64,000 bases of DNA from Thermocoleostomius sinensis A174 (GTDB lineage Bacteria; Cyanobacteriota; Cyanobacteriia; Elainellales; Elainellaceae), in NCBI RefSeq assembly GCF_026802175.1, contig NZ_CP113797.1:496001-560000 (forward strand), given 5' to 3'. The translations under genes and the position numbers were made by a program. Of this stretch, positions 43,235-52,698 are shown one piece after another (positions within the stretch are counted from its first letter, which is position 1; each line of letters begins with the position of its first letter). The notes under the pieces were generated by a model. It searched no databases. It was not told the DNA's origin and saw only the letters and a program-made list of their open reading frames with translations.

Positions 43235-43791
43235 GACGGCAAGGCCTAACTTAAGAGTTCTGGTAAACGAGGTGGCGGTAAAAGTAGTATCGAGGGGTAT
43301 TGAGTAAGGATTGAGCCATCAACAGGCTACCTGAGATAGAATTCCCACATTTTGGGGAGAACGATCGAATCATTATGCTCAGGCTTGAAATTAATCCATG
43401 ACCCAAACCTTCAAAGATAAAGTTTCTTGATCCATCTATCTAAAACTATAGTATGCTTGTAAGTTTTCTATCAATGTTGAGAAAAATTGGACAGCAACTC
43501 TTTACCGTCTAGAAATCTCCCCGTGAATTCAATACGAATGCAGCAAAGACAGTGCTCTTACCTAGCAACTGAGCTAGAGATTTTTTAAGAAAATAAGATT
43601 TTCCTCGCTCAAAGGCTAAAATAGTAGAAACAATTCACTTTCAACAAGGAAATTTAAGGCGCTGTTGCTTATCGTGCGGTGATTTGCTTGGTGAATTACT
43701 AGGATCGATCACTAGCATTTTCAGGATGGGTGAGCTATCGTTTTGAGGATTATTAAGCACTAAAATCGTGGCTTTCGAGGAGTCGATTAGG
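43235..43791. other. intergenic region with a tRNA-like remnant
   Basis: Divergent gap between the YfaP-like gene and the barrel-like protein gene. Apart from the tRNA-like sequence at 43512-43583 it is AT-rich and empty. A minus frame at about 43641-43880 overlaps the next gene's signal-peptide region and is not supported. Confidence 0.5.
43512..43583 (-). ncRNA. degenerate tRNA-like sequence
   Basis: On the minus strand AAATCTC and GAGATTT form a perfect 7-bp acceptor-like stem around about 57 bases. TAGCTCAGTTGCTAGGTAA followed by GAGC gives a perfect 4-bp D stem with an over-long 13-base D loop. The anticodon and T arms do not pair properly and the T-loop consensus is absent. It is best read as a tRNA pseudogene or relic. 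Confidence 0.3.
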
Positions 43792-44352
43792 ATGAATGAT
43801 TCCACTTGCTCAAAATCTTTCAGTTGGAAAACCTGCGCTTCGCGTTGTTGGTTGTTGATTAGTAGTGCTGTGCTTAGCATGGGGCTGGGATTGGCAACGG
43901 CATCTACAGCATCGGCACAAGCCGCCTATGGCAGTTACATCGGTGTGGGTGGCTCGATTGGTGTATCGGGAAGTGATTCAGGAGATGATGTCAGCGGAGG
44001 TGGTGTAATTGCTGTGCGATATCGCTTTTTAAGAGCGCCAATTTCCTTAAGAGGTCAGGTGCTCATTAGTGATTCAACCGCATTTGTGCCAACAATTTCC
44101 TACGACATTCCATTAAGCTGGCAAACAGATGCTTATCTTGGAGTTGGTGCGGCTATTCAAGATAGTAATACCAGTTCTTCTCCGGTTGGTAACCAAACGG
44201 CCTTTGTGCTGCAACCAGGAATTGATCATGTCTTTCCCGACAGCAATGTGGTTTTGTTTGGTAACGCCATTATTGCTTTTGATGCCTACAAGAATAGCAA
44301 CGATACTGCCGCTGCCATTCAAGCAGGGGTGGGGGTAAATTTCGGTCGTTAG
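43792..44352 (+). CDS. small exported beta-barrel-like protein
   Basis: 186 residues from ATG 43792 (GAGG upstream). A signal peptide (CWLLISSAVLSMGLGLATAS ending ASAQA) precedes a Gly/Ser/Val-rich region with alternating hydrophobic residues: YGSYIGVGGSIGVSG, GGGVIAVRYRFLRAP, ISLRGQVLIS and a final AIQAGVGVNFGR. The closing aromatic/Arg-rich strand and lack of Cys in the mature part fit a small outer-membrane barrel. The family is not recognised. Confidence 0.72.
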   Translation: MNDSTCSKSFSWKTCASRCWLLISSAVLSMGLGLATASTASAQAAYGSYIGVGGSIGVSGSDSGDDVSGGGVIAVRYRFLRAPISLRGQVLISDSTAFVPTISYDIPLSWQTDAYLGVGAAIQDSNTSSSPVGNQTAFVLQPGIDHVFPDSNVVLFGNAIIAFDAYKNSNDTAAAIQAGVGVNFGR

Positions 44353-44475
44353 TATTTTGGATTAACGAGTATTAACGCTTTAATTTAACCTAATGTTCCG
44401 ATCGCTAGAGGGGCTGTCATTTTCAAGTGTTTAGAGTGCTGAAGCAGGCTAATTCATGGTTGGCTCATGACAAAG

Positions 44476-45252
44476 TTAGACCGATCGGCGGTGAACCATA
44501 GTGGCAGCAGCTTGGTCTGTAGCCAGAACGACGATTTCACTAACGTTGACGTGCGGCGGGCGGGTTGTACAAAATACAACGACTTCTGCAATGTCATCTG
44601 CGGTGAGCGGTGTCGTGCTTTCGTAGACCCGTTTGGCCCGTTCTGTATCACCGTGGAAGCGCACTTGGCTGAATTCAGTTTCGACAATGCCCGGATCAAT
44701 TTCGCTAACCCGAACGGGGGTTCCTAACAAATCCATCTTTAACCCTGCCGATAGAGTACGAACTGCTGCTTTGGTAGCACAATAAACGGCTCCACCGGGA
44801 TAGGCTTGATGACCGGCGATCGAACCGATGTTAATAATGTGTCCACGTCCGCGATCGACCATGCCCGGCACGAGCAACCGAGTCATGTACAGCAGTCCTT
44901 TGATGTTGGTGTCAATCATCTCTTCCCAGTCTTGAACGCTGCCTTGATGTACCTTGTCTAGCCCTCGGCTGAGTCCAGCATTGTTGATAAGGATATCAAC
45001 CGCTTGCCATGGTTCAGGCAATGCTTTTAGAACACCTTCCACTTGCGATCGATCGCAAACATCCAGTTGAAGTGGGTAAATTTGGGTCTTAAATTCTTGC
45101 TCAAGGGTTTGAGCCAGTTGCTGGAGGCGATCGAACCGTCGAGCCGTTAGGACCAGCTTAGCCCCTGTTTGGGCAAAGGCTCTGGCACAGGCGGCTCCAA
45201 TACCACTGCTGGCGCCCGTCACTAAAACAATTTGATCTTGAATTGAAACCAT
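44476..45252 (-). CDS. short-chain dehydrogenase/reductase (YdfG-like)
   Basis: 258 residues. Classical SDR motifs: VTGASSGIGAACA (NADP-binding, with Arg in LTARRFDRL favouring NADP), INNAG, IGSIAG and the catalytic Tyr/Lys in VYCATKAAV. This is the subgroup that includes E. coli YdfG, an NADP-dependent 3-hydroxy-acid/serine dehydrogenase, so that activity is possible. Cytoplasmic, isolated between the barrel-like protein and tRNA-Leu. Confidence 0.9.
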   Translation of the reverse strand: MVSIQDQIVLVTGASSGIGAACARAFAQTGAKLVLTARRFDRLQQLAQTLEQEFKTQIYPLQLDVCDRSQVEGVLKALPEPWQAVDILINNAGLSRGLDKVHQGSVQDWEEMIDTNIKGLLYMTRLLVPGMVDRGRGHIINIGSIAGHQAYPGGAVYCATKAAVRTLSAGLKMDLLGTPVRVSEIDPGIVETEFSQVRFHGDTERAKRVYESTTPLTADDIAEVVVFCTTRPPHVNVSEIVVLATDQAAATMVHRRSV

Positions 45253-45390
45253 GTTGGAAATCTTTAAACGATGCTCAACTTAAGCTAGACGCTCGCTCAA
45301 GAAGAAATTTAACTTGTTTTGACATAAACCATCCTGAATAAGGATATAATTGTTGTCCGGTTCTCTGCAAATCGGGAGTCTATCAAATAC

Positions 45391-45474
45391 GGGGGCGTGG
45401 CGGAATGGTAGACGCTGCGGACTTAAAATCCGTTGACTGTATAAGTCGTGAGAGTTCAAGTCTCTCCGCCCCCA
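45391..45474 (+). tRNA. trnL-UAA: tRNA-Leu (anticodon UAA), intronless
   Basis: 84 nt type II tRNA. Acceptor GGGGGCG/CGCCCCC, D stem GCG/CGC, anticodon stem GCGGA/TCCGT around loop CTTAAAA (anticodon TAA), a long variable arm (TGAC...GTC), T arm GAGAG-TTCAAGT-CTCTC and discriminator A. CCA is not encoded. The group I intron found in this gene in many cyanobacteria and plastids, at the anticodon, is absent. Confidence 0.95.
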
Positions 45475-45840
45475 TTGCGAAATAGTCGCTGGACTTACTT
45501 GATTTATAGAGATCAAGCAACTTAGACGATTCAACGGATTCCAGCAGCCCTCCTTCAAGTTGACCAGCTTGAAGAGCAACGTTGATGTATGAGAGGGCAT
45601 AATGATCCTTAAATCGGTTGGAATTAATGAGTGATGACCAACGCCCCGAGTGAATCACGGCTCGATCGAATGGAAGCCACTCTCGAAACATTGGCAGTGG
45701 AGTTACGAGAAACTCGTCAACTGACTGAATCTAATTGAAAACTTTAGCTTCATATTGAACACTTTAGTTTGGTTATCCTTCAGAATTAAAAGGCACAAGA
45801 TTCAAGCCACTTACTTCTGCTTAGATTAAAGATTATTTTT
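45475..45840. other. intergenic region after tRNA-Leu
   Basis: Contains only the coiled-coil gene fragment at 45634-45738. A minus-strand frame that crosses the tRNA is a known kind of false call and is not accepted. Confidence 0.5.
45634..45738 (+). pseudogene. truncated coiled-coil protein gene
   Basis: 34 codons, MTNAPSESRLDRMEATLE then TLAVELRETRQLTESN, then TGA. This is the start of the common cyanobacterial coiled-coil family also seen at 19467-19745, but it stops where the heptads would continue (SNARAI). An alternative ATG at 45627 in another frame (MSDDQRPE) stops after 8 codons, so a frameshift near the start is likely as well. Confidence 0.5.
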
Positions 45841-46521
45841 ATGAATTCTATATTTATTTCGCTTCTACCGTATATTATTGGTAGTGCGGCCGTGCCATTG
45901 CAAATCATCATTGAACTGTTGCTACTGAAAAGTCCCGATCGAGGGCTGCTCAAGGCAATTAACTATGTGGCAGGCATGACGGTCACACGGCTATTACAGG
46001 GGTTGGTTTTTGGCTTAGTTTTTGCGGAGTCAGTGGCGTTGGCAGACAGCAGCGAGGGGAAAAATCCAATTATTTCAACGTTGCTTCTAGTGCTAGGCAT
46101 TCTTTTGTTGGTTGCCGCTTACAAAAAGTGGCAAAAGCAGACAGATCCTGATGATCCGCCTCCCAAATGGTTGACTATGCTTGACAGTGCAACCCCCTCC
46201 ACAGCATTTAAAATTGGATTCACATTACCCTTAATTGGAGTGAAATTGTGGGTGTTTACCCTCAGCGCTCTGGCTACGATCGCGGCAGCACAATTAGGAC
46301 AGCCATCTAGCACAATTGCATTTCTCTATTTTATTTTGCTTGCTGAAGCCCTATTATTATTACCAATTTTATTCCGTATCCTGCTGCCCACTCAGTCAGA
46401 AATCATTCTTTCAAACCTCTCAGATTGGTTAACTGACAACCAACGCCCGATTACAATTACTGTTTCCTTAATCTTTGGTTTATTGTTCCTACAGTCTGGT
46501 CTAAGGGGTCTACTTGCCTGA
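45841..46521 (+). CDS. GAP-family membrane protein
   Basis: 226 residues with about six TM helices. The N-terminal region (PYIIGSAAVPLQIIIELLLL), the helix-break-helix layout and the cytoplasmic loop KKWQKQTDPDDPPPKW followed by STAFKIGFTLPLIGVKLWVF match the GAP/Sap (sulfolipid-1-addressing protein-like) family. In mycobacteria relatives help export glycolipids; the role in cyanobacteria is not known. It stands alone, 100 bases after the coiled-coil fragment. Confidence 0.8.
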   Translation: MNSIFISLLPYIIGSAAVPLQIIIELLLLKSPDRGLLKAINYVAGMTVTRLLQGLVFGLVFAESVALADSSEGKNPIISTLLLVLGILLLVAAYKKWQKQTDPDDPPPKWLTMLDSATPSTAFKIGFTLPLIGVKLWVFTLSALATIAAAQLGQPSSTIAFLYFILLAEALLLLPILFRILLPTQSEIILSNLSDWLTDNQRPITITVSLIFGLLFLQSGLRGLLA

Positions 46522-46575
46522 GAATAAAAGCTCTCCTCTTAGTAGCAGGGCTAGGTTAATAGGCAGATTGGCAAT

Positions 46576-46908
46576 TTATAACCCACCAAGGCGAAGACCT
46601 AAAGCAACTAAACCAACTAGCCCAAGCAACCCGAGCGATCGACGAAAATAGTTGACTCCTTCAAACAGTTCCTGCCAAGCCCATGTAAACAACACACCAA
46701 ACGCCACTAGCTGAAGTCCTAGCTGAAGGTTGCCATCAGGAGACACCCATTGCAGCAACGTTGCCGCAACCCCAACCAAAATAGGGAGATTAGGTGGTTG
46801 AACAATCACGATGTTACCTGCGCTATCGCGAAATATACGATCGAACATCGTGGGTTGCTGCGCTTCCGTTTTTTCTAAATCGTGATCGTGATCGAGTGAA
46901 GATGACAT
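46576..46908 (-). CDS. small membrane protein, unknown family
   Basis: 110 residues from ATG 46908 (MSSSLDHDHD); longer and shorter starts are possible. After a polar acidic N-terminus come TM helices at about 42-60 (PILVGVAATLLQWV), 65-82 (LGLQLVAFGVLFTWAW) and 93-108 (LGLLGLVGLVALGLRLGG). The loop QELFEGVNYFRRSLG is polar. It resembles conserved cyanobacterial orphans but I cannot name it. It converges with the GAP-family gene. Confidence 0.65.
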   Translation of the reverse strand: MSSSLDHDHDLEKTEAQQPTMFDRIFRDSAGNIVIVQPPNLPILVGVAATLLQWVSPDGNLQLGLQLVAFGVLFTWAWQELFEGVNYFRRSLGLLGLVGLVALGLRLGGL

Positions 46909-47141
46909 CTGTCTTACCCCAATGCTACTGGGCCTACATGGTAATGCTGACTCTTGAGGCAATACCTGTACCGGACGTTAGATTCCAAGTAGACAAAGTC
47001 CAACAAAGTTGGTAAGACCGTTACCTCAGATAAATTGGTTAGAACAATCGGCCGCCTTGTATGGGGCAGCGAAGTATACTGTAGGGGCAGATATCTTACG
47101 CAGGCTGATTGAAACCAGGAATCTGCGCGGTGGAGCACGTG

Positions 47142-47582
47142 ATGGAAGAGAATTCAACCTGCTGTTTTATTCTAATTCTTGAAGAAAATCAACGTCACGC
47201 CAACTTAATTGAATCAGTGTTTACTGAAACAGGGCGTCCGTATCAATTGGCGATCGTCCGGGATGGCAGGCAAGCCATGGATTTTCTACATCAACGCGGC
47301 GAGTTCACTGATACTCCCCGTCCTCACCTAATTCTTTTAGATTTAAACTTACCTGGGAAAGATGGTCGAGAAGTATTAGCAGAAATTAAAGCAGATGCTA
47401 AGCTCAGGCGTATTCCAATCGTGGTGCTGACGGCTTGCACAGATAAAACCGATATTTTGAAAAGCTACGCGCTTCAAGGAAATTCCTATGTCATTAAAGC
47501 AGATGATTCTTGTCAGCTTGCTGCTATTGTCAAGCGCATTGAAGAATTTTGGCTAGGAATTGTTACTCTTCCGTTGGAATAA
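47142..47582 (+). CDS. single-domain response regulator (Rcp1-like)
   Basis: 146 residues from ATG 47142. Receiver domain only: LILEENQRHANLIESVF, LILLDLNLPGKDGREVLAEI (phosphoacceptor Asp), VVLTAC and SYVIKADD. The helix LKSYALQGNSYVIK and the C-terminal extension IKRIEEFW are as in Rcp1, the partner of cyanobacterial phytochrome. The usual Asp of the acidic pocket is Glu (EEN instead of EDN). Lies 470 bases before the phytochrome gene, so it may be a second partner. Confidence 0.88.
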   Translation: MEENSTCCFILILEENQRHANLIESVFTETGRPYQLAIVRDGRQAMDFLHQRGEFTDTPRPHLILLDLNLPGKDGREVLAEIKADAKLRRIPIVVLTACTDKTDILKSYALQGNSYVIKADDSCQLAAIVKRIEEFWLGIVTLPLE

Positions 47583-48050
47583 AAAGAAATTTATCAAGTT
47601 ACTAGGCGGATGACGATCGATCCATTTGTTTAGTTCATTGTCATTAGCGAGTTTGACGCTCTGATCCATAATCTGAATCAACTGATCCGGTTCACCAATT
47701 CACTTTTATTTATTTTTATTTATAAGCAGCAATCTTTAAGCAATAATTCCATAAACAGGTTTTCCTAGTTTCTGCGTTATGCTACTGACTGTGCAGGGAC
47801 AGTTAAAATATTGTTTGGTTTTTGTAGGTGTTCTTATAAGTTTGATATTGAAACAGAACTTAAGCCGCTTCATTTTATTTGAGTCAAATTAAAGTTGGGT
47901 AAAACCAGTGAAGCCAACTATTGAGTTGACTTTAGAATGTTGCTTTTCACTTCGCCAACACGGTTCATGCCAAGCACAAGCAATTGACTGTCAAACAAAT
48001 AACGTAAGAGTGTTGTCTCTACACTTTTATGCTAAACATTGGAGGAATTC
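47583..48050. other. promoter-side gap before the phytochrome gene
   Basis: No gene found. AT-rich, with no clear hairpin. GGAGG stands just before the phytochrome ATG at 48051. The length suggests an independent promoter for the phytochrome-kinase cluster. Confidence 0.5.
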
Positions 48051-50360
48051 ATGGTAGATGCTGCTTTAAAGAATGTCGATCTAACTCAGTTGAAACAACC
48101 TGCGATTCACGTCCTAACCCAAATTCAAGCACATGGAGTTTTGCTAGTTCTACAAGAGCCAGATTTGCAGATTTTGCAAGTGAGCAACAACACCTTGAGT
48201 TTGTTTGGGATTGCCCCAGATGAGATGTTGGCTTTGAGGTTAGAAGACATTCTTGATCCGTTTCAAGTCGATCGCCTTAAAGCAGGTTTAGTACATGAGA
48301 ACCTGGATCTCGTCAACCCAAGTAAAGTATGGATTCGCAAAAAAGAACGAGGTGATGATTATTTAGTGTTTGATGCAGTGTTTCATCGCAGCGCTGACGG
48401 TTTTTTAGTGTTGGAACTAGAGCCTGCATTTGCTCAAGAAAACATACCGTTTTTGAGTTTCTATCATTTGGCACGCGCGTCGATCAATCAACTAGAATCT
48501 ACATCAAACTTGCACGATTTCTGTCAAATTATTGTACAAGAAGTGCGTAAGGTGACAGGGTTCGATCGCGTCATGCTCTACAGGTTTGATGAGGACGGAC
48601 ATGGGACCGTATTGGCTGAGGAAAAGCTAGATGACATGGAGTCGTATTTTGGGCTACATTTTCCCGAATCTGACATTCCCCGCCCTGCTCGCAAACTGTT
48701 TGTCTCTAATTGGATTCGTATTATTCCTGATACACATAGTGAGTCTGTAGCGTTAACCCCTACCCTGAATCCTGCAACTCAACAGCCCACGGATCTCACT
48801 CTGTCTATTCTCCGCAGTCCGTATCCTTGCCACATTGAATATCTCCACAACATGGGAGTAGGCGCTTCGTTAACAATCTCATTAGTAAAAGATCAAAAGC
48901 TATGGGGCATAATTGCCTGCCATCATTTGACGCCGAAACATGTACCCTATGAATTGCGTAAAGCTTGCGAATTTTTAGGACGGGTGATCTTTTCTGAACT
49001 CTCTACTCGCGAGGAAACGGCTGATTATCACTACCGAGTCAAACTGGCGCATGTTCAATCGCAGTTGGTTGAATTCATGTCACAGGAAGACAGTTTTGTG
49101 AATGGATTGATTGCCCATCAACCTAATCTTTTAGATTTGACTGATGCACAGGGAGCCGCTATTTGTTTTAACGGCAATTGGACAACAGTAGGACGTACAC
49201 CACAACCGGAAGAACTGGATTTTTTAGTGCAATGGTTGGCGAAAAATGTCGATCGAGATGTGTTTTATACCGATTCGCTGCCCCAAATCTACCTCGACGC
49301 CGAAAAATACAAAGATTTGGCCAGTGGTTTATTAGCGATTCCCATTTCGAAGCGCACCTGTGTCTTGTGGTTCCGTCCCGAAGTGGTGCAAACGGTGAAC
49401 TGGGGCGGCGATCCCACTCGTGCGTTTGAACTGAAAGAAACCCAAGGCGACGTCCGGTTGTGTCCGCGTAAATCGTTTGAGTTATGGAAAGAAACGGTGC
49501 GGCTGAGGTCGTTGCCGTGGAAGCAGGTTGAGGTGAATGCGGCTTTGGAATTGCGTAAAGCGATCGTCAACATTGTGCTGCGACAGGCGGATGAATTGGC
49601 GCAACTAGCACAAGATTTGGAACGCTCTAACGCTGAGTTAAAGAAATTTGCCTATGTGGCCTCTCACGACTTGCAAGAGCCACTCAATCAGGTGGCTAAC
49701 TATGTGCAACTGCTGGAGATGCGCTATCAAGATCAACTAGACGAAGATGCCGACGAATTCATCGATTTTGCGGTAGAAGGTGTGAGCTTAATGCAAACTC
49801 TGATCGATGATGTGCTGGCCTACTCGAAGGTGGACTTGCAGGGCATTGAGTGGCAGCTAACCAATGTGGAAACAGCCCTCACTCAGGCATTGGGCAACCT
49901 GCGCGGACGCATCGCTGAAACTCAGGCGGAAATTACCCATGATCCGTTACCGACGATCGTGGCAGACGGTACACAACTGATGCAGCTTTTTCAAAACCTG
50001 ATCGGCAATGCAATCAAATTTAGAAAATTAGACCAGTCACCCAAAATTCACATCAGCGTGCAGCGGCAAGAAGAAGCGTGGCTGTTTTCGGTACAGGACA
50101 ATGGCATTGGACTCGATCCGCAGTTTGCCGATCGGATTTTTGTCATTTTCCAACGCTTGCACACTCGTGACGAATATCCAGGCACAGGCATGGGATTGGC
50201 TATTTGCAAGAAAATTGTGGAATGTCACCGGGGGCAAATGTGGGTAGAATCCCAACTTGGTCAGGGTGCAACGTTCTATTTCACGATTCCGGTAGGAGGA
50301 CGCGATCGCGATCATGCCAACGGACGCAAGCTGCAAAATTATCTTTTTGGTCGAGGATAA
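48051..50360 (+). CDS. Cph1-like phytochrome histidine kinase
   Basis: 769 residues from ATG 48051 (GGAGG upstream). Layout: PAS (about 15-110), GAF (about 125-320), PHY (about 330-510), HisKA and ATPase (about 525-765). The bilin-binding Cys260 lies in SPYPCHIEYLHNMGVG, matching Cph1 Cys259, so phycocyanobilin is the likely chromophore. The DIP motif is PESDIPRPARKL; the PHY tongue has PRKSFELWKETVR. The H-box is ASHDLQEPLNQV with His539; N and G boxes are NLIGNAIKFR and GTGMGLAI. A red/far-red sensor that should phosphorylate the adjacent regulator, whose gene overlaps its end. Confidence 0.93.
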   Translation: MVDAALKNVDLTQLKQPAIHVLTQIQAHGVLLVLQEPDLQILQVSNNTLSLFGIAPDEMLALRLEDILDPFQVDRLKAGLVHENLDLVNPSKVWIRKKERGDDYLVFDAVFHRSADGFLVLELEPAFAQENIPFLSFYHLARASINQLESTSNLHDFCQIIVQEVRKVTGFDRVMLYRFDEDGHGTVLAEEKLDDMESYFGLHFPESDIPRPARKLFVSNWIRIIPDTHSESVALTPTLNPATQQPTDLTLSILRSPYPCHIEYLHNMGVGASLTISLVKDQKLWGIIACHHLTPKHVPYELRKACEFLGRVIFSELSTREETADYHYRVKLAHVQSQLVEFMSQEDSFVNGLIAHQPNLLDLTDAQGAAICFNGNWTTVGRTPQPEELDFLVQWLAKNVDRDVFYTDSLPQIYLDAEKYKDLASGLLAIPISKRTCVLWFRPEVVQTVNWGGDPTRAFELKETQGDVRLCPRKSFELWKETVRLRSLPWKQVEVNAALELRKAIVNIVLRQADELAQLAQDLERSNAELKKFAYVASHDLQEPLNQVANYVQLLEMRYQDQLDEDADEFIDFAVEGVSLMQTLIDDVLAYSKVDLQGIEWQLTNVETALTQALGNLRGRIAETQAEITHDPLPTIVADGTQLMQLFQNLIGNAIKFRKLDQSPKIHISVQRQEEAWLFSVQDNGIGLDPQFADRIFVIFQRLHTRDEYPGTGMGLAICKKIVECHRGQMWVESQLGQGATFYFTIPVGGRDRDHANGRKLQNYLFGRG

Positions 50361-50763
50361 TCGAGGCGATATTCGTTTAATTCAAGAGGCCTTGAAAACC
50401 ACAGCCACGCTGTGCGAAATGGTGATTGCCCGTGATGGCATGGAAGCAATGGCCTATTTGCGGCAGGATGGGGAGCACCAAAACGCGGTTCGTCCAGACC
50501 TCATTCTGCTGGATTTAAACTTGCCAAAAAAAGATGGACGGGAGGTGTTAGCAGAAATCAAGGCAGATCCGCAACTTCGGCATATCCCCGTTGTTGTGTT
50601 GACCACATCGCGCAATGAGGAAGATATCCTCAAAAGCTACGATCTCCATGTCAACTGCTACATCTCTAAATCCCGCAATCTCAGTCAATTGTTCAAAATC
50701 GTGAGGGGGATTGAGAAATTTTGGTTGGAAACTGCCACCCTGCCGCCTTCCGAAGGTCGATAG
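50314..50763 (+). CDS. Rcp1-type response regulator
   Basis: 149 residues, receiver only: IIFLVEDNRGDIRLIQEAL, LILLDLNLPKKDGREVLAEI (phosphoacceptor Asp), VVVLTTS and CYISKSRNL, plus the C-terminal helix [19 protein letters not shown] of Rcp1 proteins. It overlaps the phytochrome gene by 47 bases, a sign of coupled translation. It should receive the phosphate from His539 of the phytochrome and pass it to an unknown output. Confidence 0.92.
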   Translation: MPTDASCKIIFLVEDNRGDIRLIQEALKTTATLCEMVIARDGMEAMAYLRQDGEHQNAVRPDLILLDLNLPKKDGREVLAEIKADPQLRHIPVVVLTTSRNEEDILKSYDLHVNCYISKSRNLSQLFKIVRGIEKFWLETATLPPSEGR

Positions 50764-52361
50764 ACCATACGATCGTCACGGTGTTACTGGTTGAAGATAA
50801 TCTGGCGGAAGCTCGTTTACTGCAAGAGTTTCTCAAAGGCACAGCCGTCGGACAATTTCAGTTAGTGCACAAAAAGCGCTTGCAGGAAGCCATTGCTTAC
50901 TTGACAACCGATTGGGCAGATGTAATTCTGCTGGACTTAACGCTGCCAGACAGCCAAGGTCTCGACTCTCTTGACACACTGATTGCTCAGGTTCCCAGCT
51001 TACCCATTGTAGTACTGACTAACACCAACAACGATGAATTAGCCGTAGAAGCGGTCCGTCACGGGGCCCAAGATTATTTATTCAAACGGTTGGTGAATCA
51101 AGATAACCTAGTGCGATCGGTGCGCTATGCCATTGAACGCAAACAAGCGTCGGAAGCCCTGCGCGAAGCCAATGAAGCCCTCGAAGCTCGAGTGCAAGCC
51201 CGCACTGCTGAACTAGCGGCAGCCAATCAGCAACTCATGCAACAGGCGGCTTTGCTCGATATCACTACCGATGCTATTGTCGTTACAACGTTAAACTATC
51301 GCATCTTGTTTTGGAACAAAGGCGCAGAAACCCTATACGGTTGGAACCGATCGGACGCCTTGGGGCAGTCTATGCTCGATCTTATACATTCGGCTGAAAC
51401 GTTGCCCATCGATCCATTGACACAGCACCAGTTGCTTGAAATTGGGTATTGGCAAAGCGAATTACAGCAAGTCACAAAGGATCAACAGTCAGTGTTAGTG
51501 CAAAGCCGCTGGACTCTGGTGCGCGACGAAGCCGGACAACCGCGATCGATTTTGATTGTCAATACCGATATCACCGAGAAAAAGCAACTGGAAGCCCAAT
51601 TCCTGCAAGCTCAGCGATTAGAGAGCTTAGGCACCTTGGCGAGTGGCATTGCGCACGATCTCAACAATATCCTGACACCGATTTTGGCCATTGCCAAACT
51701 GTTGCCTCTTAAGCTTCCTGACCTCAGCGAACGCAACCAGCAAATGATCAAGGCCCTGGAAAGCAGCGCTCAGCATGGCACAAACTTAGTGAAACAAATC
51801 CTGCTATTTGCCCAAGGTGGTGAAAGTGAGTGGATGCCGCTGCAACTGGAAGCTGTACTCACCGATCTAGAAATCATCATTCAACAAACTTTTCCCAGAT
51901 CGATCGACGTTCACATCCATCGTGCAACCGATCTATGGACAGTGACCGCCGATGCGACTCAGTTGCATCAGGTGTTGATGAATCTTTGCGTCAATGCCCG
52001 CGATGCCATGCCTAACGGAGGAACGTTAACCATCTCACTAGACAATTTCTACAGCAACGAAGAATTTGCTCGTAAACATTTAGATGCAAACATTGGACCC
52101 TACGTTGTACTCACGGTGAGCGACACAGGCGTTGGCATGAGTACTACAACCCTGTCTCGCATCTTTGATCCGTTTTTCACGACCAAAGAGGTGGGGAAGG
52201 GAACGGGGTTGGGGTTGTCTGCGGTGTTGGGCATTACCAAAAGCCATGGGGGCTTTGTTGCAGTGCGTAGCGATGTTGGGCAAGGCAGCGAGTTTCAGGT
52301 GTATCTGCCTGCGATCGAGGAATCTGGTGTGGGGAATCGGGAATCGGGAATGGGGGATTGA
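50721..52361 (+). CDS. hybrid receiver-PAS-histidine kinase
   Basis: An N-terminal receiver (about 20-140: [40 protein letters not shown]), a coiled coil ([20 protein letters not shown]), a PAS domain (about 180-300, [19 protein letters not shown]) and HisKA/HATPase ([17 protein letters not shown] with His, [22 protein letters not shown]). The start is unclear: a TTG at 50721 gives 546 residues, GTG 50781 gives 526. Overlaps the Rcp1 gene, so probably co-transcribed. The last residues (GNRESGMGD) come from a heptamer repeat. Confidence 0.88.
   Translation: MVGNCHPAAFRRSIDHTIVTVLLVEDNLAEARLLQEFLKGTAVGQFQLVHKKRLQEAIAYLTTDWADVILLDLTLPDSQGLDSLDTLIAQVPSLPIVVLTNTNNDELAVEAVRHGAQDYLFKRLVNQDNLVRSVRYAIERKQASEALREANEALEARVQARTAELAAANQQLMQQAALLDITTDAIVVTTLNYRILFWNKGAETLYGWNRSDALGQSMLDLIHSAETLPIDPLTQHQLLEIGYWQSELQQVTKDQQSVLVQSRWTLVRDEAGQPRSILIVNTDITEKKQLEAQFLQAQRLESLGTLASGIAHDLNNILTPILAIAKLLPLKLPDLSERNQQMIKALESSAQHGTNLVKQILLFAQGGESEWMPLQLEAVLTDLEIIIQQTFPRSIDVHIHRATDLWTVTADATQLHQVLMNLCVNARDAMPNGGTLTISLDNFYSNEEFARKHLDANIGPYVVLTVSDTGVGMSTTTLSRIFDPFFTTKEVGKGTGLGLSAVLGITKSHGGFVAVRSDVGQGSEFQVYLPAIEESGVGNRESGMGD
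52332..52359 (+). repeat. heptamer repeat at the hybrid-kinase 3' end
   Basis: Units GGGAATC, GGGAATC, GGGAATG, GGGGATT run into the stop codon and encode the final residues of the kinase. Confidence 0.75.
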
Positions 52362-52518
52362 AACTCTCGCAGCAAGTCGTCGTCGCCAAGTGGGAATTTC
52401 GGCAGAAAACTGGGCAATCTTGACTAGGAAACAACAGTGGACATGCGCCGTTCAGCAACACCATTGAGTTTCTGCTCATTGATCTTTCTGCCCAGTCATC
52501 CTGTTGTCTAGAATCACC

Positions 52519-52698
52519 ATGATCGCCAAATTCAGATCGCGGCAATTTCCCATTTGGAAATTTTTGAATCAACGTCTGTTTGATCCCACCGCTCCCGTTG
52601 TTTTAGATCCTCAACGCTTCTGGCGCATGCATCAAATTCAATATCTAGAGCGGTGCTTAAACATGCGTCATCGCCCCGAAGAACACTTCCGCAGTTAG
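52519..52698 (+). CDS. small basic protein, unknown
   Basis: 59 residues from ATG 52519. Basic and aromatic (RSRQFPIWKFLNQRLFDP, FWRMHQIQYLERCLNMR), with no TM helix and one Cys. The sequence looks protein-like, but I do not recognise it. It is isolated between the kinase gene and the SWIM gene. Confidence 0.45.
   Translation: MIAKFRSRQFPIWKFLNQRLFDPTAPVVLDPQRFWRMHQIQYLERCLNMRHRPEEHFRS

Noticed and set aside
43641-43880. 79-codon minus frame opposite the barrel-protein gene
   Set aside because: Overlaps the signal-peptide coding region of a better-supported gene and has no recognisable family.
45280-45691. Minus-strand frames crossing tRNA-Leu (for example with RLELSRLIQSTDFKSA)
   Set aside because: Frames read through tRNA genes are a known false call; the tRNA is certain.
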